Source: Lachnospiraceae bacterium (GTDB lineage Bacteria > Bacillota > Clostridia > Lachnospirales > Lachnospiraceae). From it: 37,468 nucleotides of DNA. The stretch is from the NCBI GenBank assembly GCA_022792535.1, contig JAAWBG010000001.1, forward strand, positions 1-37,468, given 5' to 3'. The notes below the pieces were generated by a model, which had not been told where the DNA came from, did not search any database, and worked only from the letters and a program-made list of their open reading frames with translations. Shown here in pieces: positions 15,879-24,814 of the stretch (position 1 is the stretch's first letter; every line of letters begins with the position of its first letter). Position numbers and translations under genes: made by a program.

Positions 15879-17075
15879 CAGGGAAAAACAGTATTATTAG
15901 GCGTGACAGGAGGAATTGCCGCATATAAGATGCCCAATGTGGCAAGGATGTTAAAAAAACTCCACTGCAACGTCCATGTGTTAATGACAGAGAATGCTGG
16001 AAACTTTATTACTGCCACAACTTTTGAAACCCTTACGGGAAATAAATGTCTCGTAGATACCTTTGACCGTAATTTTGAATTTTCTGTGGAACATGTGGCG
16101 CTGGCAAAGCAGGCGGATTTGGTGCTGATTGCGCCAGCTACCGCAAATATTATTGGAAAGATTGCAAACGGGATTGCAGACGATATGCTGACCACCACAG
16201 TGATGGCGTGTACCTGTAAGACATTAATTGCTCCGGCGATGAACCACAATATGTACCGCAATCCCATTCAGCAGGATAATTTGAAAAAATTGGAGGGGTA
16301 CGGTTACGAGATCATTCCGCCAGATACCGGAATGCTGGCCAATGGAGACATTGGAGAAGGAAAGCTGCCGGCAGAGGACGTGTTGGTGGAATATGTACTA
16401 AGAGAGCTTGCCTGTCCAAAAGATCTGGCTGGAAAGAAGATTCTGGTAACAGCAGGAGCCACCATAGAAGCCATTGATCCGGTGCGCTATATTACCAATC
16501 ATTCTACAGGAAAAATGGGATATGCTCTGGCGAAGATGGCAATGCTTCGGGGAGGGCAGGTAACCCTGGTTACAGGAAAAACGGCATTGGAGCCGCCTAG
16601 ATTCTTAAAGGTGATCCATGTGACTTCCGCAGAAGAAATGTATCAGGAAGTGATAAGACGCGCACCAGAGATGGATATTATCATCAAAGCGGCCGCAGTG
16701 GCAGATTACCGTCCGGCTAAAGCAGCTTCAGAGAAGATCAAAAAATCAGAAGGAGAGGCTGGCATTCAGCTAGAGCGGACCAAAGATATTCTTGCAGAAT
16801 TGGGAAGGCAGAAGACAGAAGGAAAGATTCACAGTTTTTTATGTGGATTTTCCATGGAAACCCAAAACCTGGAAGAAAATTCCAGGGCCAAACTGGAGAA
16901 AAAACATCTAGATCTGGTTGCCGCCAATAACTTGAAAGTAGAAGGAGCAGGATTTGGCACAGACACCAATGTCCTTACGCTGATCACCAGAGAAAAGACC
17001 AGAGCCCTGGAACGGATGAGCAAAGAAATGGCTGCCAATGGGATCTTAGATGAGATTAAAAGCAGTATATTATAA
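15873..17075 (+). CDS. coaBC: Bifunctional phosphopantothenoylcysteine decarboxylase / phosphopantothenate-cysteine ligase
   Basis: A 400-aa fusion. The N-terminal flavoprotein (CoaC, about 1-185) has 'LGVTGGIAAYKMPNVARML', the catalytic-His region 'VEHVALAKQADLVLIAPATANI' and the substrate loop 'APAMNHNMY'. The C-terminal CoaB domain (about 187-400) has 'KKILVTAGATIEAIDPVRYI', 'TNHSTGKMGYALA', 'KAAAVADYRPA' and the late 'LDLVAANNLKVEGAGFGTDTN'. It carries phosphopantothenate to phosphopantetheine through the Cys adduct. AGAAGGAGGC precedes the ATG. As the last gene of the pan set, it links pantothenate synthesis to CoA and to the phosphopantetheine needed by the carrier protein at 3860. Confidence 0.96.
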   Translation: MLQGKTVLLGVTGGIAAYKMPNVARMLKKLHCNVHVLMTENAGNFITATTFETLTGNKCLVDTFDRNFEFSVEHVALAKQADLVLIAPATANIIGKIANGIADDMLTTTVMACTCKTLIAPAMNHNMYRNPIQQDNLKKLEGYGYEIIPPDTGMLANGDIGEGKLPAEDVLVEYVLRELACPKDLAGKKILVTAGATIEAIDPVRYITNHSTGKMGYALAKMAMLRGGQVTLVTGKTALEPPRFLKVIHVTSAEEMYQEVIRRAPEMDIIIKAAAVADYRPAKAASEKIKKSEGEAGIQLERTKDILAELGRQKTEGKIHSFLCGFSMETQNLEENSRAKLEKKHLDLVAANNLKVEGAGFGTDTNVLTLITREKTRALERMSKEMAANGILDEIKSSIL

Positions 17076-17243
17076 AAATTTTAAACCAAGAAGACGGAAG
17101 ATCCGAATGATACAAGGACTGGGAAATTTTTCCTAGAAAGTTTACAAAATATACATTTTTTGTTAATGCTGTATGTAAATTTATTGGATATACTAAAAAT
17201 AATGACAGCAATGTTCTAAAACAGCGGCGAGGGCGGAAAATGT

Positions 17244-18500
17244 ATGAAGAAACGAAAAAATAAAAAGAGCATTTTTAAATACAAGGTATTACAGTACGTG
17301 ACAGTGGCTGCATGGTGTCTCCTGATTACAGGAGGAGGAATCCATGCGGCCCTTTCTTTTTTCAAAAATATGGAAACTGAAATAAAAAAGAATGATTTTA
17401 CCAGTATGGATTTTCGATATGAAGAGAAGTTTCAGGACACCTTAGATCACTATCCCTATTTTGAAACTCTTTACCAAGAAGAATACGCTGCTCCTGTGCC
17501 AGGATTGGAATCTACAGATATTTTAGGAGAAACCTGCAGCCGGATGGTGCCTCAGGGAATCTGTATTGCGGGAGATTATATGCTGGTGACTGCTTATGAT
17601 ACAGGTGAATTTTTTAGAGACAGTGAGAATCAAAACAGACTGGAGTACAGAGTGAATCGATCCGTATTGTATGTATTGTCAAATCAGAATCCCCAAAAAA
17701 GAGAGCTGTTGACTACGATTGTTCTGCCAGACGTCAATCATGTGGGAGGCGTAGCATTTGACGGGGAAAATGTGTGGATCGCAAAAAGCACCAGCAGGCA
17801 GTGCAGTGTGATTTCCTATGATGTGGTCCGGCAGGCGGCAGAGGAAAAAAAGAGCAGTTATGAGTTGGAAAAATATGATCAAAATGTACCTTGCGGAGTG
17901 ATAGCTTCCTTCGTAACCTGGCACAAAGGAAAATTGTGGGTGGGAACTTACGCCAACAGAACCACGGGGACAGGGAGCCTCAGAGGGTTTCAGGTAGTTT
18001 GTGAACGTACAGAAAATGAAAAAGTGTTTACTTTAGAGAAGACAGAGGATCTTCAGATTCCAGAATTTGCCAACGGAGCCGCTTTTATGGAATTGGGAGA
18101 TCAAACATATCTGCTAGTGTCCACTTCCAAAGGACGCCATCTGGATTCAGAATTGTATTTTTACAAAATATATCAGGATCTTGATACCGGAAAAAATCTG
18201 TATGATTGCTATGGCTCCCGTAAGTTTCCGCCTATGGCAGAAGAAGTGGTCTGGGACGGGGATCAAACGTATCTGCTGTTTGAGTCCTCAGCTACCTGCT
18301 ACAGTGCCCGTAAGTTTCAAAAGTGCAGTTATCCGGTGGACAGAATCTGCGGCTTTTCTACTGCAAAATTGCTCTGGCAGGATCAGGAAATAATGGTCCA
18401 GCAGATCGTCTCTATCGGTAAGCAGATCTGTTTACAGATGATGCTGGATTGTGCATACCAGGAACGAAAATACTGGAAACGATATGTTGTCTTCCGCTGA
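17244..18500 (+). CDS. Membrane-anchored extracellular protein, probable beta-propeller, unknown function
   Basis: A 418-aa protein with a basic N-terminus (MKKRKNKKSIFKYK) and a membrane helix or signal (about 18-40). The rest contains repeating beta-strand patterns such as 'QGICIAGDYMLVTAYDT', 'VGGVAFDGENVWIAKS', 'VTWHKGKLWVGTYAN' and 'EEVVWDGDQTYLLFES', the spacing expected of propeller blades. No catalytic motif was recognised. The last 30 or so residues (after about 18400) overlap the frame of an Rpn-nuclease remnant, so the native end may have been shorter and the present C-terminus may be read through remnant DNA. An AT-rich stretch at 17140-17200 with TATACT at 17189 may hold the promoter, but no convincing -35 was seen. 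Confidence 0.6.
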   Translation: MKKRKNKKSIFKYKVLQYVTVAAWCLLITGGGIHAALSFFKNMETEIKKNDFTSMDFRYEEKFQDTLDHYPYFETLYQEEYAAPVPGLESTDILGETCSRMVPQGICIAGDYMLVTAYDTGEFFRDSENQNRLEYRVNRSVLYVLSNQNPQKRELLTTIVLPDVNHVGGVAFDGENVWIAKSTSRQCSVISYDVVRQAAEEKKSSYELEKYDQNVPCGVIASFVTWHKGKLWVGTYANRTTGTGSLRGFQVVCERTENEKVFTLEKTEDLQIPEFANGAAFMELGDQTYLLVSTSKGRHLDSELYFYKIYQDLDTGKNLYDCYGSRKFPPMAEEVVWDGDQTYLLFESSATCYSARKFQKCSYPVDRICGFSTAKLLWQDQEIMVQQIVSIGKQICLQMMLDCAYQERKYWKRYVVFR

Positions 18501-18871
18501 TGTATCTGTACGAAAAGGAATGGGTGTGTTATACTGATATTATTAAAAAAGAGTATCGGCTGCATCGATTATTAGAAACACTTTTGCTGCCGGAATTGAA
18601 TTTGAAACAGCGAAAAGATATATTAGAAAAGGAATATCAAATTCCAATGAATGGAGATGTGGGAAGGAGGCTGGATCTTATGTGCAATCTGAGCGGAGCA
18701 ATCGTTGAGTGGGGAATGGAAAAAGGAATGGAAAAAGGAATGGAACAATTAATTGCTAATTTTTTAAAAAAGAACAATCATGTTCCTTATGTGGCCGAAA
18801 TGCTGGATGTGTCTGAGGATATGGTCAAGGGAGTAGCTGAAAAGGAAAAAATCGATGTTACATGCTCCTAA
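18422..18871 (+). pseudogene. C-terminal remnant of an Rpn-family PD-(D/E)XK nuclease
   Basis: The frame preserves a tail typical of Rpn/recombination-promoting nucleases of Lachnospiraceae: 'LKQRKDILEKEYQIPM', 'LDLMCNLSGAIVEWG', tandem GMEK units, then a small helical end ('VAEMLDVSEDMVKGVAEKE'). The nuclease domain with its catalytic acids is absent, and the frame is closed by a stop (TAA 18419) just upstream. There is no convincing start or ribosome site, and it overlaps the end of the preceding gene by tens of bases. It is most likely a decayed fragment left by an insertion or recombination event. A functional short protein from ATG 18449 cannot be excluded. Confidence 0.6.
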
Positions 18872-18912
18872 CACTATCCCTGGCAGATGAAAAAGTCAGG
18901 AAGGAGGCTGTT

Positions 18913-19341
18913 ATGGAAAAGGATACCCGTCTAGTAAACATTTATATTAAAATACATAATAAGCACACGTTGACCATGGAAGATCTAAAGTACTTATCGA
19001 AATATGATCCAGAATGTTTTGAGAAGACATGCAAAAATTTGGTATATAAGATGCCGGAAACCAAAGAGATTTTACAGCCAGAGCCAGAAGAGCCAAAGCA
19101 GACGCCGCCTCCACCGATTTTTGAGAAAAATCCTATTGATGGGCAGAAGATAGAGGATGTTCTCGCTAATTTAAGGCAGATGGAACTGAAAGAACTGCCA
19201 GTGGAAGAGGTAGATGCAGACGAGGTGAAAGGTTTGCTGGGAAATCTCTATATGGAATTGCTATTCCCCCATAACGACAGAGAAAAGTTTTTCAATATGA
19301 AGGACAATGAGATGCTGTCATCTTTTAACAAGAAGGCATAG
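18913..19341 (+). CDS. Small hydrophilic protein of unknown function
   Basis: A 142-aa protein. ATG 18913 follows AAGGAGGC at good spacing; the longer in-frame start at 18862 overlaps the remnant and has no ribosome site. There is no signal peptide or membrane segment. The N-terminal half is helical (MEKDTRLVNIYIKIHNKHTL, 'YLSKYDPECFEKTCKNLVYK'). A proline-rich linker ('PEPEEPKQTPPPPIFEKN') follows, then an acidic helical C-terminus. I do not recognise the family. It is probably cytosolic. The next gene has its own likely promoter, so the two need not be linked. Confidence 0.65.
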   Translation: MEKDTRLVNIYIKIHNKHTLTMEDLKYLSKYDPECFEKTCKNLVYKMPETKEILQPEPEEPKQTPPPPIFEKNPIDGQKIEDVLANLRQMELKELPVEEVDADEVKGLLGNLYMELLFPHNDREKFFNMKDNEMLSSFNKKA

Positions 19342-19446
19342 AGAAAAGGGATGGAAAAGAAAATGAGAAGAAGTGACAGAGAGGTCCAGGATATTCATGG
19401 GTTTTTGACACTCCAATTACTTTGTAGGAAAAGCAGGAAAATATTC

Positions 19447-19475
19447 TTGAAATATGAAGGAACCGGGAATAGAAT
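19447..19475 (+). promoter_or_regulatory. Candidate promoter for the secreted repeat protein
   Basis: TTGAAA at 19447-19452, 17-base spacer, TAGAAT at 19470-19475. It is followed by GGAGGAG before the ATG at 19526. Confidence 0.45.
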
Positions 19476-19525
19476 AGAAATGTCAAAAGTGACAATGAGA
19501 AAAAGAAGGTTTTAGGAGGAGTCAG

Positions 19526-21295
19526 ATGAAGAGGGTATTAGCATTGTTTCTGGCAGTCATCGTAGCAGTGGGATTCTCTGATATGCCAGTATTTGCCATA
19601 GAGCAGACGAAAGAGATCCGGAAAATGGAAGAGAGACAGCAGCGGGGAGCAGGAGCCAGCGGAGTACAGACGATTACTTTGGGAAAAGATCAGCTTTCCG
19701 GGAAAGTAACTGGAGTGGGAGATACCCATACTTATCAATTTACCATCTCAAAGCCGGGAAGGACCAGATGGAAGGTGACTTCTTATGCCACCTACAAGAT
19801 CAGCATTCAGGATACAGAAGGCAAAACAGTGTGGAGTGAAGAAAAATTATATGAAGGCAGTGTGAGTCCCCGCAAGGATACTTTGGAAGCAGATCTCACA
19901 AAGGGAACGTATTACCTGAAAATGACAATAGTAAAAAGAGATTCAGGTACTATAGGAGGCAGCACTGCTTCCGATATGGCAGGTACCTGGCAGATTGAGA
20001 CAGGTTTTACAGAAGTAAACGAGACTTATCCAGAGCCGAACAACAATAACAGTCAGGCTTCTAATCTGGCTTTCCAGAAAACAATTACCGGACAGATCGC
20101 AGTCAATGACGATAGAGATATCTATAAAATTACGCTGAGGTCAGCAGGGAGACTGACCATGGACGTTACTTCTTACATGCAGTATTATGGAATAGAGCTT
20201 ACTGATTCCAGCGGGAAACGTGTGTGGAAAACAGATTATAATAAATGGAATGAGAATATGAGGAAACGCAGTGATACCCATCAGATTGATCTTCTGGCAG
20301 GAACCTATTACATGGAGGTTTCTGGAAAGAGTAAAATAGATGCATCTACGATTCTGGGGAAGAGCATCAATGCCACAGGAATGTATCAATTGAAAGTATC
20401 GTATCAAGATGCAAAAGTCAATCACAAAGAGCCCAACAATGATTTCAATACTGCAGTTCAGATTAAGTCGGGACAGAATATCAATGGACAGATTGCCCTG
20501 AACGATTCCTGCGATATTTTTCGTTTTCAATTGACTAAGAAAATAGACGTAAAGATTTCTGTGACTTCTTATATGAGGTACTACAGTGCATATATTTATG
20601 ACAGTAAGGGGAATCAGAGGTGGAAAAAGGAAGGCAGCGAATGGAACCTAAGCACTGGCAGTCGGAAAGATAATTATACGGTGTCTTTGGAAAAAGGTAC
20701 TTATTATCTAAAGATAACAGGAAATATGACTGGTAATCATAATCCCTATACGGGAACTTACCGCTTAAATGTTATTTATGACAAGATAGATATCAAAAAT
20801 GCAAAAATAAGTGGGATCAGTGATCAGGTATATACGGGAAAAGTAATAAAACCAAAGGTAACTGTAAAATATGGCAATACAAAATTGAAAAATAATACAG
20901 ACTACACAATTTCCGGCAGCAGTAAAAAAATCGGTATGGCAAAGATCACCATAAAAGGGAAAGGGAATTATACCGGAAGTAAAGAAGTTACTTTTAAGAT
21001 CAATCCACAAAAAGCAGCTTTTCAAGAAGTAAAAAATAAGAGTCAAAGAAAGGTGAAACTCACCTGGAAACGAGATAAGAATGTAACTGGATATGAGATT
21101 TACCGTTCTACCCAAAAGACAAAAAATTATAAAAGGATCAAAACCATCAAGAAGAATAAGACCACGTCTTATACAGATCAGGGAGTGATCAAGGGAAAAA
21201 CTTACTATTATAAAATCCGCTCCTATAAGACTGTAAACCACAAAAAATACTGCAGCAGTTACAGTAAGGTGAAACAGGTTAAGATTAAGAAGTAG
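19526..21295 (+). CDS. Secreted protein with three PPC-like repeats, Ig-like and FN3-like domains
   Basis: A 589-aa exported protein with signal peptide MKRVLALFLAVIVAVGFSDM and a likely cut near VFA-IEQ. Three beta-sandwich repeats resembling pre-peptidase C-terminal domains follow (about 50-160, 165-290 and 300-405). Each has a VTSY-x-x-YY-like core, a Trp-Lys pair, an R-K-D-like turn and GTYY-L/M. A domain with 'VYTGKVIKPKVTVKYG' and 'GKGNYTGSKEVTFKI' is the Ig-like module common in gut clostridial surface proteins. An FN3-like end follows ('VKLTWKRDKNVTGYEIYRS', 'TYYYKIRSYK'). There is no catalytic domain and no sortase motif, and the C-terminus is very basic. An adhesive or polymer-binding role is inferred. 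A terminator follows directly, so it is likely monocistronic. Confidence 0.75.
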   Translation: MKRVLALFLAVIVAVGFSDMPVFAIEQTKEIRKMEERQQRGAGASGVQTITLGKDQLSGKVTGVGDTHTYQFTISKPGRTRWKVTSYATYKISIQDTEGKTVWSEEKLYEGSVSPRKDTLEADLTKGTYYLKMTIVKRDSGTIGGSTASDMAGTWQIETGFTEVNETYPEPNNNNSQASNLAFQKTITGQIAVNDDRDIYKITLRSAGRLTMDVTSYMQYYGIELTDSSGKRVWKTDYNKWNENMRKRSDTHQIDLLAGTYYMEVSGKSKIDASTILGKSINATGMYQLKVSYQDAKVNHKEPNNDFNTAVQIKSGQNINGQIALNDSCDIFRFQLTKKIDVKISVTSYMRYYSAYIYDSKGNQRWKKEGSEWNLSTGSRKDNYTVSLEKGTYYLKITGNMTGNHNPYTGTYRLNVIYDKIDIKNAKISGISDQVYTGKVIKPKVTVKYGNTKLKNNTDYTISGSSKKIGMAKITIKGKGNYTGSKEVTFKINPQKAAFQEVKNKSQRKVKLTWKRDKNVTGYEIYRSTQKTKNYKRIKTIKKNKTTSYTDQGVIKGKTYYYKIRSYKTVNHKKYCSSYSKVKQVKIKK

Positions 21296-21337
21296 CTAAG
21301 AAGACAGAGTGTAAAAAATAAAATAGGCAGAAGAAAG

Positions 21338-21380
21338 AAAATCCCGGTACATGACAGTATGATGATGTGCTGGGATTTTT
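21338..21380 (+). terminator. Rho-independent terminator after the secreted repeat protein
   Basis: AAAATCCCGGTACAT pairs with ATGTGCTGGGATTTT (15 pairs, two of them G-U) around a 12-base loop, ending in a T run. A weaker second hairpin, ACAGAA-ATGG-TTCTGT followed by TTTT, lies at 21406-21425. Confidence 0.85.
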
Positions 21381-21453
21381 GCTGAATACAATCATTTTGC
21401 GCAGTACAGAAATGGTTCTGTTTTTGCAGCAGAGGAGCCCCTGTGAAGTATGA

Positions 21454-21482
21454 TAGACAGATCTTAGAAAAGGAAGTATAAT
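21454..21482 (+). promoter_or_regulatory. Promoter of the helicase-nuclease gene
   Basis: TAGACA at 21454-21459, 17-base spacer, consensus TATAAT at 21477-21482. It is the only good match in the 180 bases between the terminator and ATG 21561. Confidence 0.6.
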
Positions 21483-21560
21483 CTTTCTAGTATGAAAAAT
21501 ATTAAGTGATTTTTAGAATAATTTACCAGGAGAAAAGGGTTTTTAGAAGGAGTAAAGAAA

Positions 21561-24500
21561 ATGGATCATGTCTGCAGAGATATTTTTCGAGCAATCCACG
21601 AAGGAAAGTGGTTGAGTATTGAATATCGGAATAAAGAGGAACAGATTTCAAGGTACTGGATTGGAATCTGTGACTTGAATCCCAAGAAACGTACGCTGAA
21701 AGTAGAAGGGCTGCATCTGGGCCGGTATACCACGGAGACCTTTGAGATGATCTATATTGATTCTATTCTTTCCTCCGGTATTGTGGAAGGTTCTTACTGC
21801 CCCATCAATCAAGAACTGGTGCAGGATATCGACCAGAATCCGTATAAATACAAAGATCTGTTTGACCACACGGTAAACTTAAAAATATTGAATTATCTGG
21901 AAATGTGCAATCGCATGGACACAGTACCTTATTATTCTGATTTTGAGTTGATTCGATATCTGGACAGAGAAAGTTTTCGGGGGATGGAGTATCAGCTGAA
22001 GGAAGAACAGTTTCGTATGATTGTGAAAAACTTTCAGTATAAGACCAGAGAGAAAACCAGAAAAGAAAACAGTGACGCCAGGGCAGGACTGGGGGAAGGA
22101 CATTGGAAAATGCAGCAGCTTGCTATGAATGTGCTCAGCATTCATACGCCTCGCGGACTGTATGTGCTGGCTTACCGCAGACTGCAGCTGGATGTGAAAA
22201 AAAGGGTATTGCGACCAGAAGACGAGATTGTGATCTGTACAGAGTATACCTTGGATGGGGTAAAAGAAAATATACGGAAATATCTGGATGCAGAAGAGTA
22301 TGAACTTTTAGGGGAGTTTGAACAAAATCAGGAAAAAATCAAAGAGTGTATCACCAGACGAAACCGCCAAGTGTTAGGAGTGGATGATATGCCTTATATG
22401 ATCGGCTTAGGGATGGATATTGTGCTGGATCTGCACAAAGAATACCAGGGAATTATTGATATGTATCAGAGCCAGCAGGTGACCGGCCCTGTGCAGGCAT
22501 TTTTTGGAGAAATGCTGCGAAGACCAGTCCGACGCAAAGCATACCCGGTGATATTAAAAGACAGAAAAGTGAATCTGGATCAGCTTTTAGCCATCAACAA
22601 CGCCATGAAATATCCAGTGGCATATATTCAGGGGCCGCCGGGAACTGGAAAGACAAGCACCATTATCAACACCATTATCACAGCTTTTTTCAACGAAAAG
22701 ACGGTGCTTTTTGTGTCTTATAATAATCATCCCATCAACGGTGTGGTAGAGAAACTGCTGGGTATGGAGTATCAGAAACAGCCGATTTCCTTTCCGGTGC
22801 TGCGTCTGGGTAATACAGAGAAAATGAAAGAAGCCTTGAAATACATGGAACAGGTGTATCAGCGGACTCAGAAGATCAAAGTCTATGAATCCACCTTGGA
22901 TCGAAATAAAGATGACAGGATTCAGCGGGCCAGGCGGCTGTCTGATCTATTGCGCCGCTATGAGGAACTGCTGGATTTGAGAGAACGGAAAGAAACTATT
23001 GGCCGTATGCTGGAATATGAAAACAGCCAGAAACTGTCCTTTCAAATGCTGCCCTTTCAGGCGGATCTTCAGGGAAGGCAGATGGAACAGGTGACGCGGA
23101 AAATGGAAAAGGCAGGGACGATTACGGAGGAAGAGGCTTTTTCTTTTCTGGATGATGATATGGAAGAGCTGAAAAAGTATCTGTATTATACCTCTGCCCG
23201 TTATATAAAAAAGCTGGATCAGCCCAAGCACAAAGAATTGAGAAGAATTCTGCAAAATGAAAACAAGAAGATGCAGATGGAAGACTTTTCTAGATATTTA
23301 AGTAAAAAGGAAAATATCAAGAAACTGCAGGAGGTCTTTCCCATCATAGCCACCACCTGCATTTCTGCTCATAAACTGGGGGAGCCGGCTCCCATGTTTG
23401 ATATGGTAATTGTGGACGAGGCCAGCCAGTGTAACACTGCTGTTTCCCTGGTACCTGTGATTCGGGGAACCAGTCTGATGCTGGTGGGAGATCCTCAGCA
23501 GTTGAATCCAGTGATCCAATTAGAAGAGATGACCAATCAAAAGCTCAGAAAGAGATATGGAGTTTCTGAGGAGTACGATTACCGAAAGAATTCCATCTAT
23601 AAGACGTTTCTGGCCTGCGACGCGGTGAGCGACGAGGTTCTGCTTCATTACCATTATCGCTGTCACGAGAAAATCATCGGTTTTAACAATCGAAAATATT
23701 ACAATGAAAAACTCTGTATTCGAAGTAAGAGCAAAGAAGAAGATCCCTTGTTGTATCTGGATGTAAAAGACAGCCTTGGCGAAGAAAAAAATACGGCTCC
23801 GGGAGAGGTGGAGGAAATCATAAAATATGCAGCTCAGAATCCAGATAAGACCATCGGCGTGATCACTCCTTTTGTGAACCAGCGGAAGCTGCTGGAAGAG
23901 ACCATAAAGGGAGCCTGTCTTACCAATGTGGACTGCGGAACCGTCCATGCATTTCAGGGAGATGAGAAAGATATTGTGTTATTTTCCACAGCCATTACAG
24001 GACAGACTCAGACAGGCACTTATCAATGGCTGAAAAATAACAAGGAACTGATCAATGTGGCTACATCCAGAGCCAAAGATAAGCTGATTATCCTGTCCGA
24101 TATGAAAAATCTGGAACGACTGCATCAAAGGAATGAGGAGGATGATCTGTATGAGCTGATTCAGTATGTAAAGCAGAATGGAAGATCCCAGGTAAGCCAG
24201 AAAAAAGTCAATTCCAGGGCATTGGGAGTCAAACCTTTCAGCACAGAAACAGAAGAAGCTTTTTTCCAGAATCTGAACCATGCCTTAGAAAATATCTGGC
24301 TGTCTCAGAACCGCTTTCAGGTTCGGCAAAAAGTAGAAGTTCCAGAGATATTTGGAACTCATTCAGAGCAGAGGGACTTATTCTATGAAGAGACCTTTGA
24401 CTTTGTGGTGTATGAGCAGCAGGGAGAACAGGAAGTACCAGTATTGATCATCGAATTGGATGGAAAAGAACATCTGGATGAGGAAGTGCTGCTGCAGAGG

Positions 24501-24626
24501 GAAGAACAGAAAAAGAAATTGTGCAGGGAACGGGAACTGCAGATGATCCGGGTGGAAAACTCTTATGCCAGACGATATAATCATATTAAGGAAATTTTGA
24601 TTAGTTTCTTTTCCGCCAGAAGATAA
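21561..24626 (+). CDS. WYL-like / SF1 (DNA2-NAM7 type) helicase / PD-(D/E)XK nuclease fusion
   Basis: A 1021-aa protein. The N-terminal 90 residues ('WLSIEYRNKEEQISRYWIG', 'KRTLKVEGLHLGRY') resemble a WYL ligand-sensing fold. The helicase has motif I GPPGTGKT (358-365), motif II IVDEASQ, motif III LVGDPQQLNPV, motif IV-like 'HYHYRCHEKIIGFNN', motif V 'GTVHAFQGDEKDIVLFS' and motif VI 'NVATSRAKDKLIIL', all intact. A helical insertion separates I and II. The C-terminus has 'EETFDFVVYEQQ', 'VLIIELDGKEHLDE' and a basic 'RVENSYARRYN' end, matching the D-(E-x-D/K) layout of DUF2726/VSR-like nucleases. Helicase-nuclease fusions with WYL domains occur in anti-phage defence, but housekeeping repair is also possible. 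It has its own promoter and no restriction-modification neighbour. Confidence 0.8.
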   Translation: MDHVCRDIFRAIHEGKWLSIEYRNKEEQISRYWIGICDLNPKKRTLKVEGLHLGRYTTETFEMIYIDSILSSGIVEGSYCPINQELVQDIDQNPYKYKDLFDHTVNLKILNYLEMCNRMDTVPYYSDFELIRYLDRESFRGMEYQLKEEQFRMIVKNFQYKTREKTRKENSDARAGLGEGHWKMQQLAMNVLSIHTPRGLYVLAYRRLQLDVKKRVLRPEDEIVICTEYTLDGVKENIRKYLDAEEYELLGEFEQNQEKIKECITRRNRQVLGVDDMPYMIGLGMDIVLDLHKEYQGIIDMYQSQQVTGPVQAFFGEMLRRPVRRKAYPVILKDRKVNLDQLLAINNAMKYPVAYIQGPPGTGKTSTIINTIITAFFNEKTVLFVSYNNHPINGVVEKLLGMEYQKQPISFPVLRLGNTEKMKEALKYMEQVYQRTQKIKVYESTLDRNKDDRIQRARRLSDLLRRYEELLDLRERKETIGRMLEYENSQKLSFQMLPFQADLQGRQMEQVTRKMEKAGTITEEEAFSFLDDDMEELKKYLYYTSARYIKKLDQPKHKELRRILQNENKKMQMEDFSRYLSKKENIKKLQEVFPIIATTCISAHKLGEPAPMFDMVIVDEASQCNTAVSLVPVIRGTSLMLVGDPQQLNPVIQLEEMTNQKLRKRYGVSEEYDYRKNSIYKTFLACDAVSDEVLLHYHYRCHEKIIGFNNRKYYNEKLCIRSKSKEEDPLLYLDVKDSLGEEKNTAPGEVEEIIKYAAQNPDKTIGVITPFVNQRKLLEETIKGACLTNVDCGTVHAFQGDEKDIVLFSTAITGQTQTGTYQWLKNNKELINVATSRAKDKLIILSDMKNLERLHQRNEEDDLYELIQYVKQNGRSQVSQKKVNSRALGVKPFSTETEEAFFQNLNHALENIWLSQNRFQVRQKVEVPEIFGTHSEQRDLFYEETFDFVVYEQQGEQEVPVLIIELDGKEHLDEEVLLQREEQKKKLCRERELQMIRVENSYARRYNHIKEILISFFSARR

Positions 24627-24814
24627 TGGTGTCGTCTTGACAAAGATATACGGGGTGGCTGATAGAAGACTTTTTTGTTTACAACATAAAAAGGGCCGTT
24701 AAAAACATTTGACTTTAGGATGACTGTTTTTCTTCCGAAATAACCGATAATCACAAGGAGATAATTTGTGACGGAGCAGGAAAAGGATTTCAGGAAAAGA
24801 ACAGGAGGTCAAAA

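Noticed and set aside
15817..15900. Mini open frame starting ATGGATAAAAAAGG before coaBC
   Set aside because: No ribosome site at useful spacing, and it overlaps the coaBC start; more likely part of the duplicated leader.
24637..24670. TTGACA at about 24637 considered as the promoter of the FlxA-like gene
   Set aside because: The 17-base spacer leads to TGATAG, a poor -10, so I did not list it.
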